64,000 bases of DNA from Dryocosmus kuriphilus (taxonomy: Eukaryota > Arthropoda > Insecta > Hymenoptera > Cynipidae). The notes under the pieces were generated by a model, which did not search any database, was not told the DNA's origin, and saw only the letters and a list, made by a program, of their open reading frames with translations. The DNA is taken from assembly GCA_038277395.1 (NCBI GenBank), contig CM076189.1, positions 214,932,011 through 214,996,010 of the forward strand. Reading direction: 5' to 3'. Below are positions 23,576 to 36,249 of the stretch, in pieces. The position numbers and the translations under genes are program-made. Position 1 is the stretch's first letter, and the number at the start of each line of letters is the position of its first letter.

Positions 23576-24344
23576 AAAAGTCCAGTGGCACTTTGAAAAA
23601 TTATAAATTTTTATTAAGTGAAAAGTAATTTCCGAATAAGGCCCTTTCCAGGAAAGGCTTGTCCCGGAATGACACGTCCAATGACCCTTCTAAAAATAAC
23701 TTGTCCTGGGAAGACACATCCAATAGCGTTTCGAAAAATGACAAATTTTTATTAGCTGGAAAGTGATTTCGGAGGAACACTTGTCACGGAAAGGCACTTC
23801 CAATGGCACTTCGAAAAATGACAAGTTTTTGTTAGGTAGGAATTTATTTCCGGGGAAAACTTTTCCACTCGTACCTCAAAGAATTACATGCTGTTTTTTT
23901 AAGTAGGGGGCGATTTCCGGGCAAGATATGTCTCTGGATGCCCCGTCCGGTTGTGCCGCAAAGAATCAAATGCTTCTTTCAAGCTAGGAAGTGATATCCC
24001 AGGAAAACTTGTTCGATACGATCGGAGTCCGAGTGTGCGTATTCAGATGGGGAAGGGATGTCCAATAGTGCCTACATCCGAATCGTTGCGGGAAGGGATG
24101 TCCGGGCAGGCCTTATCCTTTGGGAAGGAATGTTCAGAGAATGGCATCATGGCATAAATATGTTTGGAATGTCCTTTGGTATGAGATGTCCAGAGAAACC
24201 TTGTCCTTTGGGAAGTGATATTCCAGTTTGTCTTTAAAAGGCAGACTTCAACTTTTGCTCGTGGGAAGAGATGTCCGGGGAAGACTTCTCCTTGGGGTGT
24301 GATATCCGGGAATGACTGTTTTTGTAAGAAGAGATGCCCTGGGA

Positions 24345-24345
<1 letters not shown>
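23576..24345 (-). repeat. Same satellite in reverse orientation, more diverged
   Basis: From about 23576 the array continues as reverse complement (tttcgaaaaatgacaaattt, ggaaagtgatttc, cttgtcacggaaaggc). The turn point is at about 23575, where gccattggactt meets agtccagtggc. It decays to the right and ends at the (AT)n tract. Confidence 0.8.

Positions 24346-24347
<2 letters not shown>

Positions 24348-24426
<79 letters not shown>
24348..24426. repeat. (AT)n microsatellite
   Basis: A pure AT run of about 79 bp bordering the satellite. Confidence 0.97.
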
Positions 24427-24428
<2 letters not shown>

Positions 24429-24579
24429 CTTATCCGTATTTGGTGTGACTCATCCCGACCCCAAAAAATGTTGAAAAATTCGAAATGAGCAGGGAATTTT
24501 GAAAATTAAATTTTGTGGCCACCGTGACAAACCGAAGACTGACTTGAGTGGTAGTGGTGAGGCAATAAGGTGATGAGTT

Positions 24580-24668
24580 GACTGTATGTAACTCATCACC
24601 GACTCCGTGATTGGCGCATCGGGCTTTCGAGTCGGCGGCCAAGGGTTCGATTCCCCGGGCCGGAGTCA
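24580..24668 (+). other. Hairpin plus tRNA-like segment in left LTR
   Basis: An 11-bp perfect stem (ggtgatgagtt / aactcatcacc) is followed directly by a tRNA-like unit: gactccg and cggagtc pair as a 7-bp acceptor stem, with an A-box-like tggcgcatcgg and a perfect B box ggttcgattcc between them. The D and T arms fold poorly, so it is not a functional tRNA. Confidence 0.65.
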
Positions 24669-25125
24669 ATTTTTACTGAGGCTCACTCGCTACACCTCTA
24701 ACACTCGACAGTCACTCTTCATCTTTCATTCTCCAATATAGCATTCCCGGCTATATTTGGCGCCCAACGAAAATTACCCACACAATATCCTGAGTCCTCT
24801 TCCAAGATACCGGGTGGTGTTTTGTGGTTTACCCACACCGGGTGAGGAAGGTTTCTACCTAAAATCGTGAAAGATCCGACAGGTAGGGGTCGGTATCTAA
24901 GGACTCTGCTCTGTCGGTTTAGGGGTTTCCGCCACAGCAGTTATGTTAGTGCCCAGCCGACAAAAAGATCCCTTTTCTTTCACTTGTAGTATTGGTGACG
25001 TCCTGAAATATTGGAGGGGGGGGGGGGGTGTAACGTGGTACATGGTACACATCACATTGCTTCTCCCTTTCCACCCCGAAGACTGACTTGAGTGGTAGGG
25101 GTGAAGCAGTAAGGTGATGAGTTGA

Positions 25126-25211
25126 CTCTATGTAACTCATCACCGACTCCGTGGTTGGCGCATCAGACTTTCGAGCCGGCGGCCAAGGGTTCGATTCCCC
25201 GGGCCGGAATC
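25126..25211 (+). other. Hairpin plus tRNA-like segment in right LTR
   Basis: Same 11-bp stem and perfect B box as in the left repeat; the acceptor 3' strand is mutated to cggaatc and the anticodon arm differs. Confidence 0.65.
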
Positions 25212-25302
25212 AATTTTTACTGAGGCTCACTCGCTACACCTCTAACACTGGTCGACAGTCACTCTTCATCTTTCATTCCCCAATATAACATTCCCGGCTA
25301 TA

Positions 25303-27479
25303 AATTTCATATCGCCACTTGAAGAGTTAAAAACTCTGTCCAGTGGGACAGCACTTTGCCCAAGTTTTACTTAGATCGGACTTAACTTTTTTAGTAGGTA
25401 TTACTTGAGAAATAATGCCAAAAATAAGAATAAGTCTCTTTAATTTCGGATGCTTCCAAGCAGAAATTTGTTAAATAATGATCGTTAATATTAAAAAAAT
25501 TGTTTGAGTTCTAATTTTCGAAAGGATATCAGTTAATCGTTAAAATTTTAATTTCGAATCGGGCATAAATTTACTGTCAATCATTTGTAATCGCGTGACC
25601 ACAAATAATAATATTTCGCATCATATTTTTATTATCTTTTAATATTCTTCTCTTCTATGGAAAATATAAGGTTTCTTAATGTTTGGTAAAGTTTCTCTAT
25701 CAGAAAATGAAAATACTTAATTTTTATATAGTGTCAGTGAATAAACTGGGTTTAGGAAGCTCTTCAGTAGCTTATTCTCCTTATGTGGTTTAATCATAAC
25801 AATCGCTCCTTTTATCCAATCGGCGCTCGTGAAAGTGTGAATCCTGTCGTTGCTGATAATTTTGATGAATATTTGCATACAGCAGAGACTGAGTGAAGAA
25901 AAGCGAGGGAAACAATAGTGTGAACCGGATTAAATGTCTAGTGTTGGAAGCTCAATCCATGCGAGACAAGTAGAACAGTGCATTTCTTATCACAAAAGGT
26001 GCAACATTTCCTTCATTTATTTATCTTTTTCGACGTCACCTCCTATGGTTTTATGCTGGATGACCTGATTCAATTAATAACACTCGTATTTTTCATTCCA
26101 TAAAGAATTTTCTCATCCTTGTATATATTTTTCACCCACTTATTCCAAGCTTCATTTTGCAGAATGAGAAATCAATTTGTCATTCGAGATGATCATAAAG
26201 AATTCTTTCGTTTCATCCGACCATTAACTTGTGAGGAGTATATCATTGTAATTTGAAAATTGCAACCCATTTTCCGTTTAGACGTCGAAATCTAACATTT
26301 TTCACCGTGAAGAATTATCTTTGCACTTTGTGAAATTTTATTTTTATCGTCGTGTAGATTTTTCTGTAAAGGGTGAACTCATATAACCCTCTTGTCCCAG
26401 TTTCGGACACCTAGAATGCCATCCATCTTCTCTTTCGACTTTATTGCCCCCATCCTTAGCTCGCTTCTATGACTGGCAGTACAATTGATATATTTGTAGG
26501 TAAAGCCCATAAACTAGACTCCAAGAAATGCATATATGGATTTAGATTATAGGTGTCACATGTACAATATTACGTTTCGATCGTGTGGAATCTTTTCCTT
26601 TAAAAACGGTAAAATATAGTTCTTTCTATGGAACTTTTGTGAAAAGTACTATGAAGTGGTGCACTGAAGTTTTTACTTTGATGAAAGTACTTGCAAATTT
26701 TAGGTGGCGAATATTCTTGTAAGATAAGTGTAAATTTAAGGAAACTTGAATTTAACAACACAGAAAAAACAAAAGATAGAATGCGTTGCAGATAAACTTT
26801 TGAACGGTTAAAAGTTGAACGTATTTCGTTAAAAGTTTCACCGCGAGGTTGGGAGAATAATTCTGACGCGATCTGTTACATCATGCTGAGTGTGCACAAA
26901 TTGGGATAGAACGTAGAATCCCTAAAAAAAAAATACAAATAAAATATTGTGCTTGCTTATAATCTCCTATGAAGTAGATTAGACTAGTGTAAATGAACTA
27001 AAACTTATTTTACATTACTTAAGTGAAAAGCAAGTGACAGCTGGCAATCGCTATTTTGCTCCAACTAATTGAAGTTAAACGAAGCTAGACGGCGCGGCGC
27101 TGGCTTCGTAACTCTCCTAATTTTTCGAATAAAAATTGAGGCCAAAGCAGGCTAAGGAATTACTAAGGCAAGGTTAATATCAAGAAATTATCTTCGCTTC
27201 ATATGAAGTTTCACCAGCAAGGTTAATTTTTGTTGTAGCGAATCTTTCACCTGGAATCGATGTAAACGTTATCTCTTGTTTTTTCTGTGAATATATAATC
27301 TATTTCTTTAATAGAAATAAGTTTCCTACATCAAAACCTTCTCTTAAATATTTCCAATATTTCCAATTACTTTTCGCTTTAAACTTGATTACTGCTCCAT
27401 GCAAATCATTTATCTTGTCATTAGATAAAGATAAATAATAATTGGAACCTCGTTGAATAAGATATAATGACACCCCCTC
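25303..27479. other. No gene or repeat recognised
   Basis: AT-rich DNA, presumably intronic or intergenic. No splice-bounded coding segment or inverted repeat stood out. Confidence 0.45.
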
Positions 27480-27746
27480 GAGGTTCACCTCATGTTTGAT
27501 TCGAGTCTCCACGATGACAGCACCAGGTGTTTTTAAGGAAAAAAGATTCGGACGCAAGCGCTGCCTCGCACGAGTACCACGCTTGGCAGCCAATAGGGAG
27601 CCCAGTCGACACTATCACGAGCACCTAGTAGCAGTCCGCAGTTTACAAGCGGCGTCCACGCGACTCGCGACCCAGTCTCGGGCTGTCACACAGCCCGAGC
27701 TTTCAAAGACCCTTAAGTCATTCAAAAAAAAAAAAAAAAAAAAAAA
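27480..27746 (+). other. GC-rich patch ending in poly(A)
   Basis: About 240 bp of markedly higher GC ends in a run of 23 A (27724-27746). It contains a perfect 10-bp stem ctcgggctgt / acagcccgag around 27673-27695. A 3' poly(A) run suggests a retroposed RNA on the plus strand, but no tRNA, 5S or 7SL match was recognised. Overlapping frames on both strands (27300-27593 minus, 27496-27801 plus) have no known motif. Confidence 0.45.
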
Positions 27747-27749
27747 CAA

Positions 27750-30454
27750 TCGTATCTTAAAGATCATTCAATGTCAGCCGATGACAGTTTCGGATAAATA
27801 AAATTTCTACCCTGACAAACTGTGCTTTCCCGACCAATGTGATATTCAACGTTAAATTACGTGCTTTTCTTTATTGTGCTTCTCACAATGAGTATGTCTT
27901 GTGAAAAATATTTGTGATTATAAACAAATTTATTATTTTCCTCTAATCTTCGTGTCTCTATTTTTTGGGATTTTATGTCATTAATACCAGAAACTTTCAG
28001 CGGATGTCTTAGACGAAATTATTTTAGATACTATGTTGATAAAGGTCTCAAGTTTAGTAGTTTCTCACTATAAAAGTCCGTTTGCATAAAATTCTTTCTA
28101 AAAAACCTCTCCTTTATTTTTACGATAATTATGAATACATTTAGTTAAATTTAGTATTTAATTTGGATTGTTCTTAAATTAGAAGCGCAATATTTCAAAG
28201 TTGATAAAAATTTATTATACAATCTATCAATAAGCAAACATTATTTTCAGTTATGAATTTTATGTATCATTTTTTTTCTTCGCGACTTTTAATCTGCACT
28301 TTTAAACTTGTACGTCCTACATTTTTATCAATTCTACATAAAAAAGTATCAACAGTTTTTCAATTCAACTGAAATTTCAAAAATAAAATATATCAATACA
28401 AATTACTTACACTATACAATATTCTTCTTTGCTTCTCTTTCATTGCGCAATTATGCCTTTTCTTATTAACTTCCAACCGAGAGAACCTGACACTTAAAAA
28501 TTTATCACTTTTCTTTAATATTTACGTTCCAGCCTATCTTGTATGCCTGAAAGGGCTTTTATTATTCAATAATTGATTGTAATTCATGTTTTCAATATTT
28601 ATATAAAAAAAGGAACTAAATTTTCAACACCATAAAAGATTCACTCTATCGTTTATCTATAATTAAAAAGAAAAGAAACTTCCCCTACCTATTTTCGTCT
28701 TAATTTAATATATATTGTTTTTTCATCTAAAAATTAAAACTAAAATCAGGTCAAATTTGCACTAATTATAGACAACCTTGACGCTTCTGTACAATTATAG
28801 TGGAAAGATTTTTATTTGTATTTTCGCGACTCGCGAAACATGCTCGAGCACTCGGAAAATGTCTCCTTTGAAAATTAACTTCAGGTTGAATGACTGTTAG
28901 GAAATGTCGCTGCGACATCAGAAAAATCTCCGTTAAAAATATTATACTTAAAAATCTTGATACGAAATAAATTTAAAACTTTAATTGCAGCGGTTGAAAG
29001 AGCCAAATGAACGACTAATAAATTCGAATCTAACCAGAAATTTCTATAAAAACATATCCTAAACTTTTCTTTCAAACACTAGCGTTGACACTTTAAATAT
29101 TCTCTAAATAAGTTGTTTAAGCAGAGTAGAAATATTTTTTAATCAATTAGAGAAAAAGGAATACTCATCGCAAACTTTTGAATTCTCTACTCTTTAAGTG
29201 CATTCTTCTAAATAAAAATAAACCACAACAGAGACCTTTAAGTAGAATTCCCTCTTGAGGATTTTATTTGCTTTCGAGTGCTGGATTTTTCAATAAAACT
29301 CTTTCCATTAGAGCGTGAGAAACTATTTCAGTCCTTCTAAATGTTATCAAGAGATGCTAAATATTCTTACAGACATTTGTCTATGTCAAAATTTCTATAG
29401 GAAAAATATTTAATTTAATCTGCAGGTCCAGAAGGCTTTCATCGCCTTTTATTCACAAAAATATTCACACATGTTAATTAACACTTTGTATAAAAAGTGT
29501 CAGCAAATCGATTTTTCAATATTCCAATAATAGTATTTCATCTTGAATAGTGCCTTATGAATTCTCACTTTAAAATCCAAATCTAGTCTTCTGACATTTA
29601 CTAGCCTAGGAAAAAAAATACTTTTAATGAGTTTTATTTATACAGAATTTGTTTTATTAGTAGATGATAAATATCGCGATCAAGCTTGTACCTGAGCATA
29701 AATCGGCTGCTAAAGGAAGTTTCATAACGACGTCAAATTAAAGTCGATGTGTTGATTGTTGTTGAGATAATGTACTCATTGTTCACTAAGAACGAGCTTA
29801 ACCTTGTTGTGAGGCAGATCAGTCACTGAATACCATATCGCGTATACTTAACTGTTTGTTGGCGGAGAAAGGCTTTAAAGTTAAACTGTTTCTACAATTC
29901 TCGCATGTGTAATTCAGAATCAGAAAGTTCCAAGATAGATCCTAAAATATTTTAAAATCTTAAGAAAATTTCTGTCACGAATTGACAATTTGATTAAAAT
30001 TGGGGCTTTTGAATGGATTGCATTTCCTATAAGGATTCATTGTCCAGGAACAGAAACCTTATGTTCAAATTTATTGTATTCTAAGTAGTTTTTCGAAGAT
30101 ATTTATTATTTAAAGCAAAAGATTATTATTTGTCATTTTTCATTTTGGAGATTAGTCTTTCATGAAGAGAAACCGTAAATTTTAAATTGAAAATTTTTTG
30201 AATTTTAAGTGGAGAAAATGAAGCCTTTCATTTATTACCAAACCTCAATTAAAATTCTTTTCATTCTTCATTCTTTTCATTACTTTCAATATATTTTCCT
30301 TTAATTCTGCTAATTACAAAACGTGCACCTGTGAATTTTTTAGGCTTTGAAAACTTAAAAATTCTTTATTTTTGACGATCCTTATTTATCATTTTTCAAT
30401 TTTTCAATTGCAACCGTTTTGGAATAGAAATTGTCCAATTTTGAACACTGTGCA
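27750..30454. other. No gene or repeat recognised
   Basis: AT-rich, with no splice-bounded coding segment seen. Confidence 0.45.
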
Positions 30455-31095
30455 ATGGGATGAATGAAGAATAACGAAAAAATAAATACAGAATACAACA
30501 ATTAACAAATAAAATTTGTCGAAAATAAAAATTGACGAATTATAAAATTTTCAAAATTTAAAAGTAACAGCAAGATTGTTAATTATCGAAAAATTAAATT
30601 CCCCAATTATACAAATAACGAATTTTAAAATATACGCAATTAAAAATGACTGAATTCTACAATAAAAGAATTAAAAAATTAACTAATTATTAATTAACCT
30701 CAAATTATTAAATTTCCTTAATTTAAAAAAGCTGAAACTAAAATTGCCGAAGATATATCTTTAATTAACTAATTATCAGTAATTCATATTATTAATTTTA
30801 TAATTATTTAATAATTAATTAAATATTTCTTTTCGCAATTTTAAATTTTGGGAATTTAAAAATTTAGGGGAAATTAATAATTTGTTAATTTTTTAATTAA
30901 TTAATTGTATAATTTTTTAATTTAATAATTCGGTAAATTTTATTTTCGGATATTTTTAAATTCATTATTTGTATAATTTAAGATTTTTATTTTTTGATAA
31001 TTAAAAATCTTTCATTATTTTAAATTTCGAAACTTTTATAATTCATTAATTTGCATTTGCGGTATTTATGTTTTCGTTATTTTTCATTATTCCCT
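30455..31095. repeat. Degenerate AT-rich palindrome
   Basis: The left part (gaataacgaaaaaataaata, 30470) is mirrored on the right by tatttatgttttcgttattt (31065), with gap-rich complementarity inward to an axis near 30780. Base composition is extreme (almost only A and T). It may be an old foldback MITE. Confidence 0.45.
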
Positions 31096-34000
31096 GGGAA
31101 ATTAATGTACTTTCCACATTTTAATCTTCAAGTTGCTTAATTTCGGACAAATATGAACCACGTCAATTTGTAATTTAGAAATTTTGAGATTTGAACTTGT
31201 TAAATTTGTACGGTTTTAAAATTTGATAAATTTCCCTTTTAAATGCTGTAAGTACAAAGTTGTGAAATTTTAGAGAATTTTATTTATATAGGTTTTTATC
31301 TTGAAAATCCCATTTAAACTTTTTAATTTTTAAAAGCTTCAATTAAAAAAAAGTTTTAAATGTTAAAAGTCCAGAAACAAATGATAGCAAAATAACTTGT
31401 CGAAAAAATATGTATTATTTGAAACCAAAGATTATTTGCATTTTTTTCATATTAGAGACATAAATATTTGATAAAAGTAATCCATAACCTTTTTTTATGA
31501 AACAGTATTCTATTAGTATCTCAGTGAACCGTTTAAGAAAACTGCCTTATGATTTTCTTGGCATGTATTCATAATAATGTTATCATCGATATTAAAATAT
31601 GTCTGAAGAACTTTTTCCACTAAATGATGTATTACTCGTATAACTGGTATGACTTTCATTTATGCAAATTAATATTTTCACAGTTTTCCTGTGACACAGG
31701 AAACGCGTAGGAATAATGATAAATCATCACATGTGAAAAATCGATTTCATTTAAAAAATCGTTTAGAAATCCCGTTGAGATCGAGTCCTTGATTCAGCTT
31801 TAATCGATTCTAATTTCAAATTAATTACTAAATTCAATACAGTCTTGACATTTTTATACTGAAAACTTGTTTTACGAAATCTTTTACAGTTGCGGATAAC
31901 AACTTACAGTTTATTATTATCATTGCAATCTGTTCTTTCCCCGTGTGAGAGACAGAAAGAACCTGATTTCCCTTTACCAGCGGAAAATTATTTCACAAAG
32001 GAAATCTGCAATTTCGATTAACGTCGAGCAAAAGCTAATCGAAAGACTATTTCTCTCGAATGAGAAATAAGATCCCTTCTGCATAGTGTTTGCTAATCAG
32101 TGATTTAACATTTTTTTAACCTCAACAATGATGAGTGGTACTTTTTACGAGCTAAACTTGGTAAATAAGATTGGTTCCTCTTGAATTCAGCATATCTCAT
32201 CCGATTAACCCACGCTTAATTTTGTGCGCATTTTGTTTTGTCCACCCACTGATCAATTTGTTTCACCTCAACGACGTTGATGCTTTTGAGCTACTGAAGG
32301 CCCTCTATCATATTTCAAACCCATCATCTCTAAAACGATACCATGAAAATGATACAGGGGCTGTCACCTCAAATGCATTGCGATAAATCGCTTGGAACTT
32401 TTCAAGATGAACAGCTATTGGAAGATTGCCAGTTACTCTTTTTCAAGCGAAAAAGCGGAAAGATTTCATTCGACTTTCTTCAAATTTTGCTAGAAAATAT
32501 GAAGATTTATTATCATTCATGGACTTTAAATGCAAACACTAGCTTTTTGAATAGCAGGTCTGCCTTGTTTGCAAACACAGTCTAAATTTAATCAATTCTT
32601 AAATCTATTATCGCTAATTTTATCGAATTGATTCACACTGAAGTGAAGATCAAAATAAAACGTCACACTTGAAGATCTAAACGATAAAAATAAACACAGA
32701 TGGTAAATTACGAAGTGCTCTTTAAACCGAATCGAATAGGATTCCTCCTGGGATATAAAACATGACAGCTGATAATTGTGTGTCTAAGAAACCTAGTAAT
32801 TTTCAGTCTTAAGAGTCTTAATCCACTCACGTATGTTCCCAATACGAAACGATCCTTCGCTGAGGATGATCGACGTGAAGTGGTCATTTCAAAACTGCTA
32901 TTCGACAGCATAATTTCTATGAAGGAGTATTATTGAAATATCTTTTGCTATTGATTATTAACAGCAGAAACGCTGGTTTAAAATGGCTATTAAAAAACAT
33001 AATTTGTGTGAAGAATGCCATCACTTGTCATGCATTTAGTTTATGATCAACTCTAAAACTCTAGGAGAAAGCTGATTTTCATTTTTGCGATTTGGCACTT
33101 TTAAGCTTTCCTCTTTATGGATATTTTTTCCTAAAATAATATTCCTATCATACATAATTCTATAGTTCTTCTGTCTTCTTTGAAAGTGTGCAAGAATTTT
33201 CATGTCTTTTTGATGTCTCTTAAATATAATTTTATGCAGGTTTGCAAAAAAGTCGAAAGCTTAAATTTTATTAGAGATTCAAGAATATGTTTCATTTTGA
33301 TTTATCGTTTTTAGCCTCTTATTAAAAATTTGTATATTGTAGTTAAATGATCGCATTGTGCATTCATTATTGTGAGGAAAATACATTGCGTTTAAAGAAA
33401 ACCAGATTTGCAATCTTATCTCTGGCAACCGTTAATTCAATGACCTCGACATCCGCTGAACAAAAAGGGACTTTTTCTCTCCCATTAGACGATTATCTCG
33501 ACTTGCATCGATGCGATCATCGATCGCAAGGCGATCAATTATCGTCAAGGTGTAACTTGCAGCCTGACCAACTACTAGTTCGCTCCGGTGGTTTTCCTAA
33601 TGTACCAAGTTTCGAGGCACCGTTGCCTTCTCCAAGGGTACAACTTGCCTAGGAACGCCTCTACATAATCATGCACTTGTATATCATTCGTCACGATCAG
33701 TGCATGACCTATAGTCTATCTATACTTAAAATGCGCTACGAGTACCTGAAATAATCTCATTACGCTGCATCTCTACCAACATATCAAACAACAAGCATCG
33801 TCATCATAATCATTATTATAATCATCATCATCAGTAAAGAGCTTCCTCGCTAGAACTATTTTCTCTCTCTTCCGAAACCTTCATCAAAATAAAAAAACAT
33901 ACCCTTTAATCCACCAAAAGAACAAAGCCAACCGAAACGCCTTCAAAGATGGAGTTCCATCCAAAAAATGATTGCCGGTCAATCTCCAATAAAACGAAGC

Positions 34001-34369
34001 AGAAATTTATTCTGAAGATACATAACAGAGAAATTTACTTTAAAAACATTTATTGAGAAGAAAATTATTTTAAAGAAATTTATTCTATATGGTTATTGTA
34101 GAAGTGGCGGCAGTGATTGAAGTGGTGGTGATAGAAAATTGCTCTGTGATATGTTGATGAAATCAATTCAGTTGATTCGGTTTGTTCACTGGTTCCTAAA
34201 GCTATAATTGTGAGTCGTGAATTGAAAATGGGATTGAAGTGTATTGAAAGTGGATGAAGACTATTCAAATTTTTCGCTCGGGTTGCCCGAAGTGTTTGTA
34301 TAGAAGCTAAGAAAGGGTGCTTCGGGCAAGTTTTTGTCTCCACGTGATTAGCGAAGTTTTTATGTGGAA
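31096..34369. other. No exon supported; presumed intron or upstream region
   Basis: The frame at 33347-33652 is less AT-rich than its surroundings but has no motif and no clear splice pair. A (CAT/ATC)n tract lies at about 33795-33835. The stretch just left of 34370 would hold the promoter of the alternative first exon; no TATA box was evident. Confidence 0.4.
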
Positions 34370-34568
34370 ATGGCGACCCAAGAGGGTCACGCGAGCAATT
34401 CGCCAGCGAATCCCGGAAATGTCGAAGAAGCTGTGCATCCGAGTGGAAGAAGAATGTCGCATTTCAAAGAGTACAAGTTCTTTCGAAGTTTCAGTGCCAA
34501 AGTGGAGAAATGGCCAATGCGGAAGGCAGAAGCACTATGGCGACGTATGCGAGAGAGAAAGATAGCAG
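34370..34568 (+). CDS. Candidate first exon (alternative start), unidentified protein
   Basis: ATG at 34370 has G at -3 and G at +4 and opens MATQEGHASNSPANPG. The exon continues through a basic, aromatic stretch (HFKEYKFFRSFSAKVEKWP) and RKAEALWRRMRERK to donor GCAG|GTATGA, leaving phase 1. Its GC is clearly above both flanks. Phase 1 equals that left by micro-exon f at 16878, so both could splice to the same downstream exon, which would lie outside the window. Alternatively it starts a separate gene. An overlapping ATG at 34362 in another frame gives a longer but unspliced frame, which I take as a shadow. Family unknown. Confidence 0.6.
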
Positions 34569-34734
34569 GTATGAATTTTTTAGTTTCCTCACTTTCATCC
34601 TTGGTAATGGAAGGTAGAGCATATTCTGAACATTATACCATCGGATTATGCGACTCGTCCTCTGGCTACTGATTTATTCAGCCTGATGGATGATTCATTT
34701 GAATAATCTGTGCTTGTGTTCTCAAAGATAGTAA

Positions 34735-35570
34735 TAAGCTTGGGATTGCGTTCAGAATACATTACTGATTATAGACTATTGCTCAGATTAATAGTGTTTA
34801 GGGAAAGCAGGCTCTGGAAAAATCATTTTGGGTTTGGTCTTTTTCGTATGTAGTAAGCCAGTAAATCAGGTTAATATAAACTCACACGAAAAGTTATCTT
34901 AATTTTCTAATACACTTTATGTAGTATGGGAGGAAAGAAGTAGGGAATTCCCCCACAGTTGGTAAAATTGGCAGCACTGCGAGTAGACCCGAAATCCACC
35001 GAACCAATACAATGATAAGCTGGGGATTGCTTTCAGAATACATGATTGATTATAGGGACTATGGCTTAGATTAGTAGTATTTAGGGAAAAACAAGTTCTG
35101 AAAGATTAATGTTGAGTTTATTCTATTTCGTAAGTCGTAAGTCAATAGGGAATATAGGTTAATATAAACTCACACAAAAGTTATCTTAATTTTTGTATAT
35201 ACTTTGTATAATATTTAAGAAAAAAAGTAGGGGATCCCCCTAGGGTAAAATTGGCAACACTGAGAGTAGACCCGAAATCCTCCCGAATTAATATAATAAG
35301 CTCAGGATTGCTTTCAGAATACATTACTGATTATTATAGATTATTGCTCAGATTAATATTGTTCAGGAAAAACAGGATCTGGAAAAATAATTTTGGATTT
35401 GGTCTATTTCGTAAGTTGTAAGACAGTAGGTATATAGGGGAATATAAACTCTCACGAAAAGTTATCTTAATTTCTTATACGCTTTATGTAATATAGGAGG
35501 AAAAAAATAGGAGATCTTCCTACAGTTGGTAAAATTGGCAGGACTATTTCTGACAAATTACGGTAATCTT
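34735..35570 (+). repeat. Three tandem ~280-bp units
   Basis: The phrase ggattgctttcagaatacat (with single changes) starts units near 34740, 35021 and 35302; each also contains aaactcacac, aaaagttatcttaattt and ttggtaaaattggca-like blocks. It lies in the intron just after the candidate first exon. No coding capacity. Confidence 0.85.
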
Positions 35571-36249
35571 TAAGTAGGCGAAATAAATATTTTAAGGAAA
35601 ATTAGTTTTTTTAAAAATTAAATAATCTTTTATACTGAAAGATAGAGCAAGCGAATGCTTGGATTGATCTCTGATAAATTGCAAGTGCCGAGCAGGAAGA
35701 ATCGAAGCATAAACGAATGGCTGATTTGACAGAAGGTATTATCGACTGCATTTAGAGGAATGAGAGTGAATGGAATCGTTCAGTGGCTAACGGATTGACT
35801 GAAAAGTCGATTTTATTTTTGTTCGCTTCGATGATGAATTCAGAGAAAATGCAACGGGGCATTCTGGTCTAAAAGAGGAAACTTTATCGTTCGTTTCATT
35901 AAATCTCACCGCGCATTTCTTGTATCGCGTTTGTCTGCGGTTTACTGAGTTGGCTTCGAAGGGACGCTTAAAAATCAATTTACTGTTTCGTGGTAACCGC
36001 AATGGTTTACTGTTATTTGTATTATTATGTCGATTCAATCCCGACTGATCCGTCCAGATTAGTTTTGTGGTCGTTTTAAACGTTCACTTTCTTTACACGA
36101 GTTATTACACATTCAGTGATGATCAGTGGAGTCATTTTTATCGAGAGAGTAAACAATTCAATTCTTCAATTCTTCTTATTTAATATTTGGAAGGAAGGTC
36201 TTACTTTTAAAAAAGTTACAACTTTTTATTTCTGTTCTTACCGGCGTAA

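Larger units (their letters stand above)
24532..25302 (+). mobile_element. TRIM-like miniature LTR element
   Basis: Two direct repeats, 24532-24755 (224 bp) and 25076-25302 (227 bp, one 3-bp insertion), flank about 320 bp of non-coding DNA. Two bases after the left repeat lies tggcgcccaacg (24758-24769), complementary to the 3' end of tRNA-Lys(CTT) and a standard primer-binding site of LTR retroelements. Upstream of the right repeat is a G-rich tract (25013-25028) followed at once by tgtaacgtgg, which looks like a true LTR start; the right LTR may thus begin at 25029, with the left one truncated. No gag or pol. Two tandem SINE copies are the main alternative. Confidence 0.6.

Noticed and set aside
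22230..24345. CRISPR-like array
   Set aside because: Regular repeats with variable spacing, but this is a eukaryotic satellite: the spacers are themselves repeats and no cas genes exist.
24580..24668. Functional tRNA gene
   Set aside because: The acceptor stem and B box look good, but the D, anticodon and T arms do not fold properly and the unit is repeated inside an LTR-like repeat.
33347..33652. 101-codon frame upstream of the candidate first exon
   Set aside because: No motif, no acceptor/donor pair and no phase link to neighbouring exons.
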